A program made the translations under genes and the position numbers. A stretch of DNA of 64,000 nt from Cymodocea nodosa (Eukaryota > Streptophyta > Magnoliopsida > Alismatales > Cymodoceaceae): contig CM072344.1 of assembly GCA_036874045.1 (NCBI GenBank), forward strand, positions 8,652,501-8,716,500. The letters are read 5' to 3'. Below the pieces are notes generated by a model. That model was not told the DNA's origin, did not search any database, and saw nothing but the letters and a program-made list of their open reading frames with translations. Below, one piece after another: positions 10,973-39,748 of the stretch. Positions within the stretch are counted from its first letter, which is position 1. Every line of letters starts with the position of its first letter.

Positions 10973-13838
10973 ATAATCTCCTCTTCAGCATACTGGCATC
11001 AACCCAAAACCAAGGCTAGAAGTTTTACAATCTCCTAAGATATGAGTTGGTGCTTGGTGAAAATGGCTTCCCTTCTTGCGACGTGATCACTCCTCACAAT
11101 GGTTGTCAATCACCGTGTTTGGCTTAGAATCAACTTGACATCCGAAAGGTATCTTCACAAACCTCCAATGGTTGGTGATTTTGGTGATAGTGTAGAGTTT
11201 CAGGGAACTTCCAACGCTTCTATAGTTAGCACGCTTCTCCACCTTCACACCACACTTCTTCGTCTTTCTCCTCTTCTTTTATATTTCTTTTAGTAATAAC
11301 TGTTAGGAACGAATGGCTTCACCAAAGGGGGGGTGAATGGAGAATAGAGTGAATTTATGCCTATTTTTTACTTTACTAACTAATTTGATTAATCAGTTTG
11401 CATAAGTAATAAACAAATAAAAATATCATGCACAACGGAAATAAAGGTAAGAAACATAAGAGAATTTTAGGTGGTTCACTAACTCGGCTAGTCCACCCCC
11501 AAAGGTCACTTGGGCTTCACTAAGTGTCTCAACACTTACACACTAGCTTTCAAGTCGAAGTAAGAACCAACCACACAGAAGTTTTCAGGTATAAACTCCA
11601 GAAAACCAACACTCAGAAGTTTTCAGGTATAAACTCCAGAAAACCAACCTCTTGAGTTTTCAGGTCGAAACTCAAACCAACAACTGAATGTAGCTTTCAG
11701 GTTGAAGCCACGAACCAAATGATCCTTCTTGGATCAAACTTTCAACGCATGGAGAGCTTTAAGAATCTTCTTGTAAATCCAGCTTTCAATCGATTCTTTG
11801 TTGAACTAATTTTGAGCTTTTTTCTATATCAGTAATTGATCTGCAATGTATACTATATCTCTGTATGTAATTGTATCTGTAATCTCACTTGTAAGCTCTA
11901 CCGTATATCTGTTGTCTGCATTTTGTATATATACTTGATATGTGCAACGATCATATTTTCCTCCAACGAATGTATTCTTCTGTACTTGATTAGGATCAAG
12001 TCCCAATATGGCAAGTGACCGTTCAGAAAAATGTTTCAAATCAACTTACCGATTTTCCTGTTCTTTCAGATAGTTAGCTAAGTAACTCTCCGAAGAGTAA
12101 CTGTAACTCACCGAAAGATTACTTATCCTTTACTGCCAGGTAGGATTCAAGAATATTCAAATGTGAGCTATCATCCAATCGGATACTTATAACTGTAACT
12201 CACTGAACAGTTATATACTTGACTCTATCAACTTTCCGATTTAATTTAACACGTGCATAAAAGACTGACTTAAATTTCGAAAGGTTATCTTGTAACTCAC
12301 CGAAATTCTTCAGGATTTCGGATAGTTATTTTTCTAACTCTCTGAAAACTTATTTGAGCCACTGTTTGGAATTCTGCACATGGGAAATTCGATGACTTAA
12401 GTTTCAGATGGTTAAACTGTAACTCACCGAAACTCTTTTGAAATTTAAGATAGTTATCCTTCTAACTCTCCAAAAACCTATTTGAGCATCTATCTGGATT
12501 TCTGCACGTGGGAAATTCACTGACTTAAGTTTCGGATAGTTAAACTGTAACTTACCGAAACTCTCTTTTAAATTTCGGATAGTTATCCTATCTCTCCGAT
12601 TTTCCCATTTAAACTTTCAACTACCAGCTTCCTCCATTTTGCACGTGCGTAATAAATGACTTAAGTTCTGGAAAGTTATGCCTGTAACTTACCAAAAAAC
12701 TCGAATAGTTATCTAACTCTCCGAAAAGAAAACTCGAATAGTTATCTAACTCTCCGACAAGTCTTTTAAGCTTCCGTTCTGTATTTCTGCACGTGGTTTA
12801 TTGAATGACTTAAATTTCGGATAGTTATACCTGTAACTCTCCGAAAAGTCCTTTAAGCTTCCGGATAGTTATCTCCTTAACTATCCGATCATTCAATCCC
12901 TTTAACTATCTGATTAAATAACTCTCCGAAGGCTTTGTAAAATCGGATAGTTATTCTTCTAACTGTCCGATAGTATTGCTTCTACTTTGAACTTGCTCTT
13001 CGGATACTTAGACTTGTAACTGTTCAATTTTTCCTATAGCTCTATAGCAGTATCTTCTAGAACTTTCTCCATCTATTCGTCTGCTTTCTGATCTTTTGTT
13101 GAGCTATCATATTTGTGAAATACAATTTGGTTTCCTTACATAGGTTTTTGCATTATCAAAATACTAGGGTCTTAACAATAACTACTTTTGCTTAAATGAT
13201 CGATTAGATTTCCTTCATTCATATCAACGATGGTGATTTCTTCTTTATTCCACGAGTGAATTCCTACGTGGTACGTGCAATCATGGTTTTCCTTTGAATT
13301 TCCTGCTTCTGCAACTGCTACAGTGGCATATTAGAAAATAAATGGTCCGTAGAGTTAGTGTAACTCAACAGACTTACTTTGTTGATTTAACTATAAAACA
13401 CGTGCATAATTCTAACTTAACAAGTTCAGATATTTCAGAGACTTACAAACCTATCCGATACACAAACACATTTTGGATAGTTACCAGATAACTTACCAAA
13501 CATTCACTTAAGTCATGCATTAAGGTTACAACATGTATACTCTAGGAAATAATAAAATATTCTTTAAATATTTAAAACATAACTGTCCGGTACATGTAAT
13601 ATAACTCTCCAAAATAATAGACAATTCGGATACTTAAAAATTTCAAAGCGTATAACTTACCGACAATTCAGAAATATACTTAATTAACACTAATTCCTTG
13701 AAATTATGCAGATTCTTTCATTAAAGCATATAATAGTGCAATTATAACATAATGGCTTAATTCTCATATGATAAACTAAATATTATACAATTAACCATCA
13801 TTTAACCCTTAATATTATGCACTTTTTCATTCTAAACA
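10973..13838 (-). repeat. Gypsy-family LTR G2, interrupted by D and by C1
   Basis: 10973-11300 matches the G1 LTR around 55660-56022, including CTTCAGCATAC and GGCATCAACC. 13178-13838 matches the rest, to the terminal ATTCTAAACA at 13838. It is the same orientation as G1's LTRs but has internal deletions and more substitutions, so it is older. The remaining part should lie left of element D. Whether it is a solo LTR cannot be seen. Confidence 0.8.
11301..13177 (-). mobile_element. Solo LTR C1 of a copia family, target duplication ATAAC
   Basis: Begins TGTTAGGAAC and ends GTCTTAACA on the plus strand. Both sides carry ATAAC (11296-11300 and 13178-13182), a perfect 5-bp target duplication. No internal region is present. 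It is related in both terminal regions to the F LTR and to 19643-20818. The body (12050-13020) holds a dense array of TTCGGATAGTTA...TAACTCTCCGAA inverted repeats. Confidence 0.9.
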
Positions 13839-15014
13839 ATGATCTTAACTTATAAAAGGAAAAATTGATTCCTATAGAGCTCTGATATCAATTGTTAGAC
13901 CATAGTATCACAATAAGAGGGATAAATTGTGTCTTTAGAAATTAAAAATCTAGCAGATAAAAAAAAAAACACAAAATACTCACTATTTATAATTCTAAAC
14001 TTTTTATTGATAAAGTAAGAATTTACAATTGTTTACAACATAGTTCTCTATTTATTGATTCTAATACAATGTAATCTGAGATACAACTCAATATAAAATA
14101 AACATTATTCTAATATTGATTGAATTGTATTTTTCAAACATGAACTTCTACACGTAGTTTTCTAATCCTTTCTTCTAAAAATTTTGCTCAACTTCTTTAT
14201 CTCTTTACTTTTTTCTTCAAATCTTCGAGACTTCCTTCGTAGTAGCTCTTTCTCTAATTTTGCTTGGGATTCGATCTATCCGATGTAAGGATTTCTCTCT
14301 ATTGAAATCAAGATAGAGATTTCTTTCTTAAATTTTGGAATGAATGAAGTATAGCTCGTACCCTTTATTTATAGTAGAACTATAATTTCACGTTCACCAT
14401 GTTCATCCACTTAATTCATAATTCATGATTCTACGTACTAATTCAAATTTAAATTATCCACATTCTCCATTATCATTTTGAATTTCCACAATCTCTACTT
14501 TTCTTTTTAAATTTTCACGATCCCTTGTAGAACAATCAAAAATCTTCTTCCTAGAGAACTACAGAATATATCTTTTAAGTCATTATTTTAATCGAACACT
14601 TATCATTTAAAACCTATAAAAATTCGAACATTTATCTATAACTCTTCAAGTTTTTCATTTACAAAACACATGACTGAAACAACAAAACCTAACTTTTCAT
14701 TAGTGACATAAAAGAACTTGAATAGTTACTCATTCATGCATAAAAACTCGAATAATTATCTAACTTTTCAATTTTTCTTTATTAAATGCACATGAAAAAT
14801 ACTTGAAAATTTAAAACATTAAAAATACACGTGCAGATAACTTAACTATAAGAGTTTTTAATATAACTCTTCGACTAACTCGAAACGTTAACTTATAACT
14901 AAACAACTTTTCAAAATGTGTTAACGCCTAATTGTGCGACTACTATATTTAAACCTATTTAGACTTATTTATAAACTTAGTAAAATATTCATCATTAAAA
15001 TAAAATTCCTAACA
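13839..15014 (-). mobile_element. 5' LTR and primer site of copia element E
   Basis: The LTR spans 13894-15014: TGTTAGACC at the left, ATTCCTAACA at the right. The adjoining minus-strand sequence ATTGATATCAGAGC (13880-13893) is an initiator tRNA-Met-type primer site. Only about 40 bp of internal sequence remain before G2 begins. The rest of E should lie left of the nest. AACT/CGAGTT-rich repeats occur at 14700-14900. Confidence 0.7.
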
Positions 15015-16249
15015 AATAAAATGTTAAAAATTCATTTCAAAATTCATTAGTAGTGAAAGAATAGATTCGTACCATATAAATGTTAGGTTGACAACATAAT
15101 TTTCAATGTGAGACTTTTGTCCAACACTCGTATTTATAGGTGAACGTGCATGAATTAACTCTAATACCATGTTAAAAGTTCATCCCATTGTTTACAGCTG
15201 TACGAGACATATCAACATTGATCTTCACTTTATACATGATCTTCTCCAACGATATGCCGTTCATGTCAATCACATCTCCATTTACTCAAAATCGGTAACA
15301 TCTTTACGAAGAACCTACATCATGATCACTTTTGCTAGCTTTGATCCAGACTCTATATTCTCCTTATTTCGGCTGAGCTTACCAAGGTCTATTGAAAAAA
15401 ATGAGTCCAACATTAAATAGATCTCAATTTCTCATCTACATTGTTTCTAGTGTACGAATCAACTCTACTATCAAGTTAAAAGTTTTATCCCAAAATCAAT
15501 TCGCAGGGAGAGAGTGGACTTAACATTATATAGATGTTAGGCTAAACTTATTTGTCAATAAAATTTGAACATCGTATTGTAAGTTGTGCTGAGCGTTTTA
15601 AGGCCGATTGGATGTGTTTTCCATGTATGGATTTGTTACCGGCCACCCATGAATATCGGGTTGAACGTTTCATATATCCTGTATATTCCTTAGGAATACT
15701 CAAAAGATTTCAACCTTTATTGCTAAGCCATTCTGCTTTTCTCCTTGGAGAGATTAGGTGCATTCACTTCCTTTGATGAATAGATGCCCCTGGATGTCCT
15801 CTTCTAATCGCCAAGACAAAATCCTAATTAATATGAAAGTCTAAAAAGATAGTGGCGACACTACCACCTAGTAGCCACAATACTCTGTTGTCCTACAGCC
15901 AGGAGAAAAGCAGCTCCAACCCAAGTTTTTATAGTAGTTTGGTAGGGTCTTTAATACACCTTACCATTAAGTTGTCAGATCCAAACTTTGCTATGAAATA
16001 TTCAAGAGAATTAAATTAAGCATGTCCTCGCAAAGCATATTTTCTTCCAGGCGGATCTTGCAGTAAGTTCACGGGCATTTCTCCAATTGAAAGGATGGAG
16101 CCGCATGGTGCTGCTATGTACCGCATGGCACGATCTGAAGTTGCTTCACAAACTTAACGAGGGGCAAAGACATCGGGGTAAAATGCAAAACACAAACTAA
16201 TCAAGAAAAAGGCATGTGTAGATTGTCACAATACAATGCTTTTTACAAA
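15015..16249. other. Intergenic region downstream of the CBL gene
   Basis: No gene recognised. 15060-15500 contains two diverged copies of a segment around GTTAAAAGTT.ATCCCA, suggesting an old repeat. 15550-15780 and 16040-16170 are less AT-rich and could be exon or TE remnants. On the minus strand 16040-16150 can be read without a stop for about 35 codons, but no family is recognised. Confidence 0.4.
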
Positions 16250-16711
16250 TTTAACACAGATACTGTTTTATTCTGGAAATATTCACACAATGTCTAAATA
16301 AACAAATAACTACATCTTTCCATGGAATAAATGCCGGAGACTAGTATGTATAGACAGACACGTTGACTTGAACAAATTAGGTTTTGATAGAAAAATGAAC
16401 GAAATAAATGAAACAGATAGAGGCGCTTATCTCTGTGACCGAGAAAATTTTGTTGAATCGAACCAACATAAATGACCTAAAACTATCAAGATAACAATAT
16501 CGAGCAAATGAACATGAAAAGAGAAAACACGGCCCTTTGATAACCCAAAAAAAGCACCAAACATAACATTTCTTACAAGAATTAACTGCTTCTGTATTGA
16601 AGAAGTCATCCTCAGCTTGAAAACACATGGTGCTTGAAAGGGAAGGAAGCAGAGTGTCCCACAAGACCAAGCAAGCTTCATTCTCTTTGAATTCCCATAT
16701 TGAAATGAACA
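16250..16711 (-). other. Probable 3' untranslated region of the CBL gene
   Basis: Follows the TAA stop at 16714-16712. A minus-strand AATAAA lies at 16272-16267 and could be the polyadenylation signal. Both minus-strand open frames here (16377-16712 and 16427-16681) lack any family signature. Confidence 0.4.
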
Positions 16712-32777
<16,066 letters not shown>

Positions 32778-34165
32778 GATATTCCCCTCGGCAAGTCAGC
32801 AGCATACTCCATTCCTGGCTCAAATAAATAATTGTAATATTGATATAATAAACATAAGAAAAGTGAAACATACAGCTATATCTTGTATATAAATATAAAA
32901 AGCTTGCAAACTAACCTTTTGACCATTATGTTTCTCTTAACCCAGATATAAATACAAATGACTATACAATTTTCAGTGAATCAATGCCATCTGCCATGAT
33001 AAGAATGCAACACATCAGTAATGAACATTTACAACAAATATTCACTCACAGTTCTCTCAGATTTGCAGTTAAAAAGAGATTTCACACTAAAATTTTTATC
33101 ACTGTTAACAATACCATATGAAAGCTCAAATTTCAAATTTTAAAAACTAGGTTCGGCAAATACTTGCTCCAGGTTTAACCTTGTCATTATCATCTAAAGG
33201 CATAATACCTATCACGTTAGATAATTGAAACTGATATCAAACAACTAAAATAGCCACAAGCATCAAATTAATTAAGAGCAATTTCATTATATCCATCTAC
33301 AACCCTTTTAATAGAATGAGTGTTGTGGTTCCATCATTTTCCTTTCCAAAAAATGCCCCTGAATTTCTTGTGTCCAATTTCAGGATCTCCACCTTTTGTT
33401 CATGCAAATTGCACAATTTCCTATTGACCAAGACCATGCCACTACCCTGCCTACCTAATCTTGGACATCTCTTCAACCATAGAGACATACTCATCCTTTT
33501 CTGCCACCATACGCAGATTCAACACTGGCCTGCTATAAAAGGACACCAACATGCTCTTCCTTCTACTACTGCATCTTCTTCCTATATGATACCCCCAACC
33601 TCTCCTCACCACTAAGCTAGCTCCCATTGTCACCACCAGCAAAGCCTTCATTTTTACAGTTGCCTCCTTGTGGTCCCACCTTCCACCTGCTTGAGGCCCC
33701 ATTTACTTTCCCTTTGTAACGGAGTTAGCTAGATTTTAACCAAACCTGTCTAGGTAGGATCCTCCCGGCAAAGATATGAGAACTGTTATGTTCCTTCAAC
33801 CTATGGGACCTCCACACAGATGATGGTAGTTGGCGCTAACTTCATCAATGACTTCTCTGTTAAGAAAATCTTTCTTAAAAGATTTCAATGAAACAAAATG
33901 TAATGATATATTTAAATAGAAGAATATATATTAAGTTAAATGCAGGGAAAAATGCAAAAGGTGCAAAAAAGAAGGAATCAAGATGAAGATGTAAGGCAAG
34001 CAAGGAGCTTCTGAAGAACAAATTCAAGATAGAGAAAAACTTAAAGACAAGGATGCAAGAAGAAGATGAAGACTAAAATTATTGACATAATAATGTGTGT
34101 GTCCTTAGGAAATATTGTAAATCTCCTTGATGTTCTTCTTCCCTTCTCTGTATATATTTTTTTTC
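32778..34165. other. Region upstream of the CBL start codon
   Basis: If the CpG-rich island at 34.17-34.44 kb is the first exon, this is mostly a 5'-UTR intron. 33300-33720 is less AT-rich and has modest open frames on both strands. None resembles a known family. Confidence 0.4.
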
Positions 34166-34550
34166 AAACTATGCCCGACGCTCTAGCGGCCGGGGGAGGA
34201 CGCATGTCACGTCGCGACGCCCTAAGGTCACCTAGCTTGCCGAAACGCACCCACCTACGACATCACAACGCTACTACCGCACGTGTCTGCGGAAGCCGCA
34301 CACTCATGCACTCACCGTTGGAGTCGTACGCCTGCTCATTCGCCGCTAGAGTGCCAAAGTCGCCAAACTCCGATCTCCCATCGTCACTGCTAGGGATCCG
34401 ATCCAGATGTGTAGCTATTGAGGAGGAGGATCAGAAGATGTAGATGAAAAGGTCGAATTATTTTCCCCCTTTCAAGATCACAAGTGAAAAGACCAAAATG
34501 CCTTCCATTTTTTATAATATTAGGTCGAACACTTACGACATGCATAATCT
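34166..34550 (-). promoter_or_regulatory. CpG-rich island, candidate promoter and 5'-UTR exon of CBL
   Basis: 34175-34440 is strikingly GC-rich and full of CG dinucleotides in an AT-rich setting. On the minus strand a TATA-like ATTATAAAAAATGG lies at about 34517-34530. A CT-rich stretch (about 34425-34445) follows, then a strong splice-donor match CAACG|GTGAGTGC with the exon ending at 34316. This fits a noncoding first exon spliced to exon 1. A plus-strand frame through it (34066-34443) has no family features. Confidence 0.4.
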
Positions 34551-34978
34551 ATAATAATTTCAAATAACCATATGTAAAAGAAATAAATTTTTCATAATCA
34601 ATAACAAATATCTATGTTATACATAATAATCATGAATTCTTTTTATATATGTTGTAATATCATTAATCTCTAAAAGTTACGTAATATCTCAATATTTATA
34701 TAAATACATGATTATGTCATAATTAAAATAAATATATAATATAAACTTATTGCATGTATTTATGAATATAATTATATAAATTACCATAATCACCAAAATT
34801 ATGCATAAATCTTAAATAAAAATAAACTTTGGACTAATTGATAAAAGACTTACAAAAGTGTAATTGCAAAAGTCTAATAACTTTTCTTTATTTCTTTTTA
34901 TTCTTCTTCTTTTTTTCTCCTTCTTCTCTTCTTCCTTTTTTTTTTTTTCTTATTCACCAATTTACTGTTGAACCCAAC

Positions 34979-36533
34979 TAGAGGTATCAATCGGCCAGGC
35001 TGGGTCGGGCCAACCTGACCCAAAAAGTGGCAGCCCATGTAGGTTACGGGTCAGGTCAAGTTGGGTTGAAATTTTTTATTTTTTTTTTGACAACTCAACC
35101 CATTTCAAAATTATTTCGAGACACCCTAACTTAGTTTGAAATTTTTTCAATCAACTTGACTCATAGCCTGTTACTTTTATAACTTTTTATTTTTATTTTT
35201 TTTTTCGATTTAACCAAAGGTCAACTTCTGTTCAACCGAATTTTTTAGTTTTTTATTTTTTTAACGTATGATCGTAACTTTACTTTGGTCTAACTGAACT
35301 TTTATTTTTTTATTTTCCTTTTCGATTTGAACGATGCTTAACTTCAATTAGATCAATGTTTTTTATTTTTTTAAACATTTTATTATTATTATTTTTCAGT
35401 ATAACCAAAGCTAAACTTTAGTCAGACCAAAATTTTTAATTTTTTTAAATATTTTTTTATTATTTTTCTTCAATCTAATAGACATATTTTAATTTTTTAA
35501 TTTTTTTCTTCAGTCAGATTAACGATAAACTTCGATCTGATCAAAGCTTTTTAAATTTATTACTTTTCCCTTTGGTCTGATTGAAAATAAACTTTGGTCC
35601 AACCGAAGATTTTTAAGTTTTTTATTTTTCATTTAGTTTGACCGAATCTTAATTTCGATCCAACCAAAGTTTTTACTTTTTTATATTTATTTTTTTGATT
35701 TTAAATTAAAATTAAAATAAAAAAATTTACAACATTTTCGATAATCAATTTATCATTCAAACACATTATTTTATTTATAAATACATGAACTTCAAACATA
35801 AGTCCTCGTTCATAAATCATTATTTATCACATTAACATCAATATCAAGACATCATCAACAGACCATTCATAATTCATCATACATTAACACGTTCAAACAC
35901 AAGTTATAAAGTTAAAATAATTATTTTATTTCTAAATTTAAATTAAAATTACATTATTTTTGTAATTATATCAAATATTTTTACATTTAATGTACAATGT
36001 ACATAATTATATTTAAACATTTATTACATCAAAATTATATTAATGATAAAATAAGAAATGTGCATTTTTATGTTTTCCTTCAATTTATTACATCAAAATC
36101 TAGAAAATCAAGGTTATCTCTTATTAAATAGCTATGATTAAAATTATTTAATTCTTTCTCATTTGTTACGATAAATCTCTTATTTAATTCTTTTCATATT
36201 TTATAATATACATATCAAACGTTATTTAAGCTTTATTCTACATTTTTAATTGTTACATCAAGTTCTACATTTAAACAAATTTGTATTACATTTATTAATT
36301 TTTTAACAACTTTTACTTTAGCATTTATTAATTTTGTATACATCAACTTTTACATTTACTAATTGTATTGCATTTATTAATGTATATAAGAGAGATATCA
36401 TATTCTATTTTTTATTTTTTATTTTCTATTAATTTCAACCTAGTCCGAATTGGCCCATGGGCCAGCCTAGGCTCAGCCCAAATCGACCCATGGGCTAGCC
36501 CGACCTACAAGCCGATTTTCTAACAATTGATAA
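34979..36533. mobile_element. hAT-like non-autonomous element
   Basis: The left end TAGAGGTATCAATCGG and the complement of the right end (AGATTTATCAAT, from 36524-36535) resemble the TAGGGGTGTCAAT termini of plant hAT elements. Just inside both ends are GGGTCGGGCC and GGCCCATGGGCC words, also typical. 35150-35690 holds degenerate repeats of TTTGGTC...ACCGAA separated by T-rich runs. No transposase and no clear 8-bp target duplication. Confidence 0.5.
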
Positions 36534-37896
36534 ATCTCATGACAAGAAAAACTAAGAGCTCCAACACTATGCAACTGACTATGATGGAGGACATTCACCA
36601 CACATTATGGAAGAAATCCATTGAAAAATCACTAAAAGTTGTTCTTCCACCGACTCTTCTCTACACTCATCGATTCAATGAATAAATGGTCGCCTTGTTG
36701 TTGAATTAAGGAAAAGGTGGGCAAAAAATAGGGTATTACATAGAAAAAGGAGATAAATGGAAAAATTACATACATTATCAGGAAAATATAAGAGGATTTT
36801 ACTATAATGCCCTTATACATGCTCAAACTTATAAAATTTCTATAGGTTAAATTATGCATTTTGCTGACTTCAAGTTATCATTAATATAGTTAATGTGGAA
36901 TGTTAAGTAAGTGTAATTTCAAGTTGATGCAAGTTTTATATATAATTAATTGATGCATAAATTTTATTGTTAAGGTTATTAAGAATCATTTGTTAAAACA
37001 ATATAGAAACTAGTTGTTTGGATGAAATATCTATCATGTTAATTAATGGAGGTCACAAATTATGCAAAAGTATGGCTAGTTTATGATATGACAAGTCCAT
37101 TGGTTATCTCAATAATCAATGAACTAACTTCATTGGTTATCACTTTACTAACAAATCTATCACAAGAATTGTACATGTTAACTTTTTATATTTTATGTTT
37201 GATTTATATATAGGTATGAAACATGTCATAAAGAAGTATTTGTACATAATGTAATTATATGTTTATTTAAGATGATTGTTATGATAATTGTATTTATTAC
37301 CTGTGTATAAATTATATGTTTATTTAAGATGATTGTTATGATAATTGTATTTATTACCTGTGTATAAATTATATGTTTATTTAAGATGATTATTATGATA
37401 ATTGCATTTATTACCTATGTAGGAATTATATGTTCATGCATAATTTATATCATATAGGTAAGCAAGTCTATTGGTAAACACAATAACTAATAAACTAACT
37501 TCATTAGTAATTAAGTTTACCAACAATTGTATTTTTGGCATTTCATAATTTTTTATTAAAAAGGTTTATCATTGGCTAACTAGTTTACCAACAATGGAAT
37601 CATTGGTTAACTAGTTTACCAACACTAACACATTTTAGGTATTTCTATAATCATAATTATTTTGTGCCATTGAATGTATTGAAATCCTAGTTATTTATGA
37701 AACACTGAAAGATTTATCTCTTTTTCATCAATGGATACGATGGAAATTTTACATGTATGAGAGTAGTTGCAAGAAGTAAATAAACTTATATTCCAAGAAA
37801 TGAACAATGTGGTTAACGTGGAAAAAGAACATGATTTACATGGAGAATTTTTATTTGTCTAAAGGATCAAAGTCAACAAGTTGTATTCGTAGTAAC
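36534..37896. repeat. Unassigned region with 57-bp minisatellite (37254-37430)
   Basis: Three copies of a 57-bp unit start at 37254, 37311 and 37368, with a partial fourth at 37425 (ATTATATGTTTATTTAAGAT). 37080-37170 and 37455-37640 contain several ACTAACTTCATTGGTTA-like words, probably from another decayed LTR. No gene is seen. Confidence 0.7.
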
Positions 37897-39748
37897 TGAA
37901 AGAACCCTTGTATTTTGATAATGCAAAAATCCATGTGAGAAAATAAATTGTATTTCACAGGTGTCACAAGTCAGTTTAGCAAACTAAAGATCAGAAGGTA
38001 GAAAAATTGATATAGATAGTTTAGAAATTGCTGCAAAAGAAAAATAGGATTTTCGGAAGGTTATCAAGCTTAAGTATCTAAAAGAGATAGATCTTTGGTG
38101 AGTTATAGTTTTAAGTATCCGAAGAGTCAGTTTAAAAGTAGTAGAAACACCTTCGAAAAGTTAGAAGGATAATTATCTGAAAATAAAAGGCCTTCAGAAA
38201 GTTAGTAAGATGGTTGTTTGGAAAATCAGAGAGTTAAGGAGTTAACTATCTGAAAATCCAAGGAAATCGGAAAGTTAGGAGAATTAACCATTCAAGAACT
38301 TAAGTCATTCAATTTCACATGTGTAGAAATCCAAACGGAAGCCTAAAAGATTTTTGGAAGCTTAAAAGATTTTTGGAAAGTTAGGAAAGCTAACTATCCG
38401 AAAAACAGGAAGTTTCAGAAGGTTATAGATTAAACTATCTAAAACTTAAGTCAATCAAATATGCACGTGCAAAAATAAGAAAATAGCAGTTGAAAGCTTA
38501 CAAGGAAATTCAGAAGGTTACTGTAGCTAACTATCCAAAAGTTAAAACACTTCGGTGAGTTAACAACTACAATTATCTAAAAGTTAAGTTACTCATATAC
38601 ACACATGCAAAATTTAGAAACTTAGTTAGAAGCTTGAAAAGGATGTTTCGGTAAATTAGGAAAGCTAACTATCTAAAAGTTAAATATGTTTCGGTAAGTT
38701 ACAAATTCAATTATCTAAACCGAAGGAGATTTCACATGTATGACTTAAATCCACACATGACAAGATTTAAAGACAGCTTTTATTCATCAAAAGGTTATAA
38801 ATGAATATCAGAAGGTTACCACTGCTAACTATTCGAAAGTTACAAGGAATCAGAAGGTTATCTTGAAAAACCTTCCTAAATGGTAACTTACCATATTTGG
38901 ACCTACAAATTCAATAAAGTATAGTAGAATAAATCCGTTGAAGAGAAAATATGATCGTTGGATGTTTAGAATGAAAAAGTGCATAATATTAACGGTTAAA
39001 TGATGGTTAATTACATAATATTTAGCTTATCATATGAGAATTAAGCCATTTTGTTATAATTGCACTATTATAAGCTTTAATTAAAGAATCTGCTTAATTT
39101 CGAGGAATTAATGTTAATTTAGTGCATTTTTGAACTGTCGGTAAATTGCAAGCTGTGAAATTCTTAAGTATCCGAATTTTCTATTATTTCGGACGGTTAT
39201 GTTTAACGTACCGAACATGTATCAGATAGCTATGTTTAAATTACCGAACAATTATGTTTTAAAAGAATATTTTATTATTTCCTAAAGTACACATGTCGAA
39301 ACCATAATGCATGACTTAAGTAGATTTTCGGTGAGTTATCTATAACTATCCGAAATTGTAGTTGGGCATCAGATAGTTAGACCAGTAACTCTCCGAAATG
39401 TTTCTTTTATTATAAAACTACTGATGACACGTGTCGTGATCTGGAAGATTTACTTAAGTTATATATCGGTGAGTTATCTATAATTATCCGAAATGCATCT
39501 AAGCATCGGATAGTTAAGTTTGTAAGTATCCGAAATGCACCTGAGCATCGGATAGTTAAATTTATGCATGTGTATTATAGTTAAGTCAATGAAGCAAGTC
39601 TGTTGAGTTATCTGTAACTCCACGGACTATTTATTTTCTAATATGCCACTATAGCGGTTGTAGAAACAAGACAGTTGGAAAAAAAAAACTACGATCGCAT
39701 ATATCATGTAGGAATTCACTCGTCGAAGGGAGAAGAAATCATCGTCAT

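Noticed and set aside
33297-33702. Overlapping frames on both strands upstream of CBL
   Set aside because: Modest length, a possible 5'-UTR intron, no recognisable domain on either strand.
34066-34443. 125-codon plus-strand frame through the CpG-rich island
   Set aside because: High GC content removes stop codons by chance; no motif, and the start lies in unrelated AT-rich sequence.
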